Source: an uncultured Spirochaetaceae bacterium (lineage in GTDB: Bacteria; Spirochaetota; Spirochaetia; Treponematales; Treponemataceae). From it: a stretch of DNA of 5,457 bases. Position numbers and translations under genes: made by a program. The notes beneath the pieces were generated by a model. That model was not told where the DNA came from, ran no database searches, and worked only from the letters and a program-made list of their open reading frames with translations. Below, in pieces: positions 4,249 to 5,457 of this stretch; positions within the stretch are counted from its first letter, which is position 1; each line of letters opens with the position of its first letter. Where the stretch lies: assembly GCA_902773215.1 (NCBI GenBank), contig CACYDQ010000400.1, positions 1 to 5,457 on the forward strand, read 5' to 3'.

Positions 4249-5457
4249 TCAGAGCATAATCCTCCAGAACCAGAAACGGCTCTCCGAGGAAGAGGAGACC
4301 GTCCCCCGGTGCCTGAAGATGGAGACGATTCCCCGTAAAGCCTCGGTTCTCATGGGCATCCGTCGGGCAGGAAAATCCACGTATATACGGAAGCTCATAG
4401 CAGATACCGTTCCCGACAAGGAGAGCGTATGCTGGCTCGATTTCGCCGATGACCGCCTGATTGCCCTGCAGTCAGAGGAGCCGGGGCAGATAGCGGATGC
4501 CTATTACCAGCTTTACCCGGAGAATCACGGCAAGACGGTCGTCTTCTTTCTGGATGAGATACAGCTCGTGAACGACTGGGCCTTGTTCGTGAACAGGCTC
4601 CAGAACACGGAAGACTGCCAGATTTTTATTACCGGCTCATCAGCGCGGATGCTCTCCAAGGAGCTTGCATCGGAACTCGGGGGGCGTACCCTCAGCTGGG
4701 AGCTGTTCCCCTATTCCTTCGGGGAATACCTTGCAGCCTGCGGCATATCTTCGAGGAAGGACGTGATAGCGAACGGGGACAAGGTGGGATTCCTTTTCTC
4801 GGAATACGTGAAATGGGGCGGGTTCCCCGAGCTGAGGTACATAAGCTCGGAAGCGCAGAAGAGCAGGTATCTTCAGGGAATCGCGATGGACGTGATCACC
4901 AGGGACGTGGCGATGCGTTACAAGATACAGGACCTGCCCCTGCTCCATGCCCTCCTGATAATGCTTCTGGGGAATATGTCCCGGAGCGTCACCGTGAACA
5001 AGCTGAGGCAGCGGCTCGCCGGGATGCATCATTCCACCTCCGGCGAATGGATATCGAGGTACCTTGGCTATCTCAATGACGCATACATCATTTTCCCCGT
5101 GGGAATACTCTCCCCGAACAGTGCGGTCCGTGCGGTGAACCCTAAGAAGATTTACTGCGCCGACCATGCCCTTGCGACCGCATGCGACTTCAGCCTGTTC
5201 GACAACACCGGCATCATCCTGGAGAACATGGTGTACATTCAGCTGAGAAGGCAAGGTTACGAAATCCATTATTACAAGACAGCGAGCGGCTATGAGATTG
5301 ATTTCGTGACCGGTAAGGAGGGGAATATTGCCTTATATCAGGTCTGCGCGGATATGGACGATGCGGACACCAGAAAAAGGGAGCTTCGGGCAATAAAGGA
5401 TGCCTGCACGGATCTGGGCTGCAAGGAGGCGACGGTAATCACGCTCCGGCAGGAGGA
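4232..5457 (+). CDS. AAA-family ATPase with DUF4143 C-terminal domain (3' truncated by window)
   Basis: The frame is open for 408 codons and runs off the right edge; the family is usually around 400-450 residues, so little is missing. The AAA_14-type domain has a Walker A GIRRAGKST at 42-50 (Lys48), Walker B VVFFLDEIQ at 103-111 (Asp108, Glu109), a sensor-like ITGSSA at 133-138 and GGRT at 150-153, then ELFPYSFGEYL (157-167). The DUF4143 part holds KWGGFPEL (194-201), ILENMVYIQL (329-338) and a nuclease-like strand YEIDFV (354-359) followed by YQVC (369-372), where related nucleases have an E/Q-x-K. Met1 is chosen because LETIQSIILQNQ is typical of the family N-terminus and a TATAAT lies seven bases before it. 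These ATPases are widespread and often solitary; their cellular role is poorly known. It is transcribed away from the wecB operon and probably unrelated to it. Confidence 0.93.
   Translation, partial: MKLETIQSIILQNQKRLSEEEETVPRCLKMETIPRKASVLMGIRRAGKSTYIRKLIADTVPDKESVCWLDFADDRLIALQSEEPGQIADAYYQLYPENHGKTVVFFLDEIQLVNDWALFVNRLQNTEDCQIFITGSSARMLSKELASELGGRTLSWELFPYSFGEYLAACGISSRKDVIANGDKVGFLFSEYVKWGGFPELRYISSEAQKSRYLQGIAMDVITRDVAMRYKIQDLPLLHALLIMLLGNMSRSVTVNKLRQRLAGMHHSTSGEWISRYLGYLNDAYIIFPVGILSPNSAVRAVNPKKIYCADHALATACDFSLFDNTGIILENMVYIQLRRQGYEIHYYKTASGYEIDFVTGKEGNIALYQVCADMDDADTRKRELRAIKDACTDLGCKEATVITLRQE

Noticed and set aside
4640..5269. Minus-strand frame of 209 codons opposite the ATPase gene
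   Set aside because: The ATPase frame carries Walker A, Walker B and DUF4143 motifs; the antisense product has none and no ribosome binding site.

Overview
The window is GC-rich bacterial DNA with strong AGGAGG-type Shine-Dalgarno sites, sigma70-like promoter elements and rho-independent terminators. ATA, AGG and GGA codons are frequent despite the high GC. I cannot assign a taxon from sequence alone. A GC-rich Firmicute or a diderm such as Synergistota would both fit. No RNA gene, insertion sequence or CRISPR array was found.

Left block (1-1922, + strand): after a strong terminator at 37-83 that closes something outside the window, a roughly 175-base leader precedes four tightly packed genes: a small coiled-coil/membrane protein (259-501), an NlpC/P60 cysteine peptidase (498-995), a holin-like membrane protein (992-1612) and a protein with a signal-like N-terminus and a C-terminal membrane anchor (1311-1865). 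The first junctions are 4-base ATGA/GTGA overlaps, each with a good ribosome binding site. The last pair overlaps by 302 bases in different frames. The unit ends at a second terminator (1889-1922). The content resembles a phage lysis cassette (membrane proteins plus a wall hydrolase), but no other phage gene is visible here.

Middle block (1921-4132, - strand): a non-hydrolysing UDP-GlcNAc 2-epimerase (wecB) followed 13 bases later by a GT4-type glycosyltransferase. Together they suggest making UDP-ManNAc and using it, or a product of it, in a surface polysaccharide.

Right block (4133-5457): a 99-base divergent intergenic region separates wecB from a + strand AAA/DUF4143 ATPase that runs off the right edge. 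This region is the most striking non-coding part. It has a near-perfect 26-bp palindrome (12 of 13 pairs) carrying the -35, a consensus TATAAT -10 box 7 bases before the ATG, so that the transcript would be leaderless or nearly so, and four copies of an AAACTAT/ATAGTT element, one of them inside the ATPase coding sequence. This looks like an autoregulated promoter, but that reading is inference.
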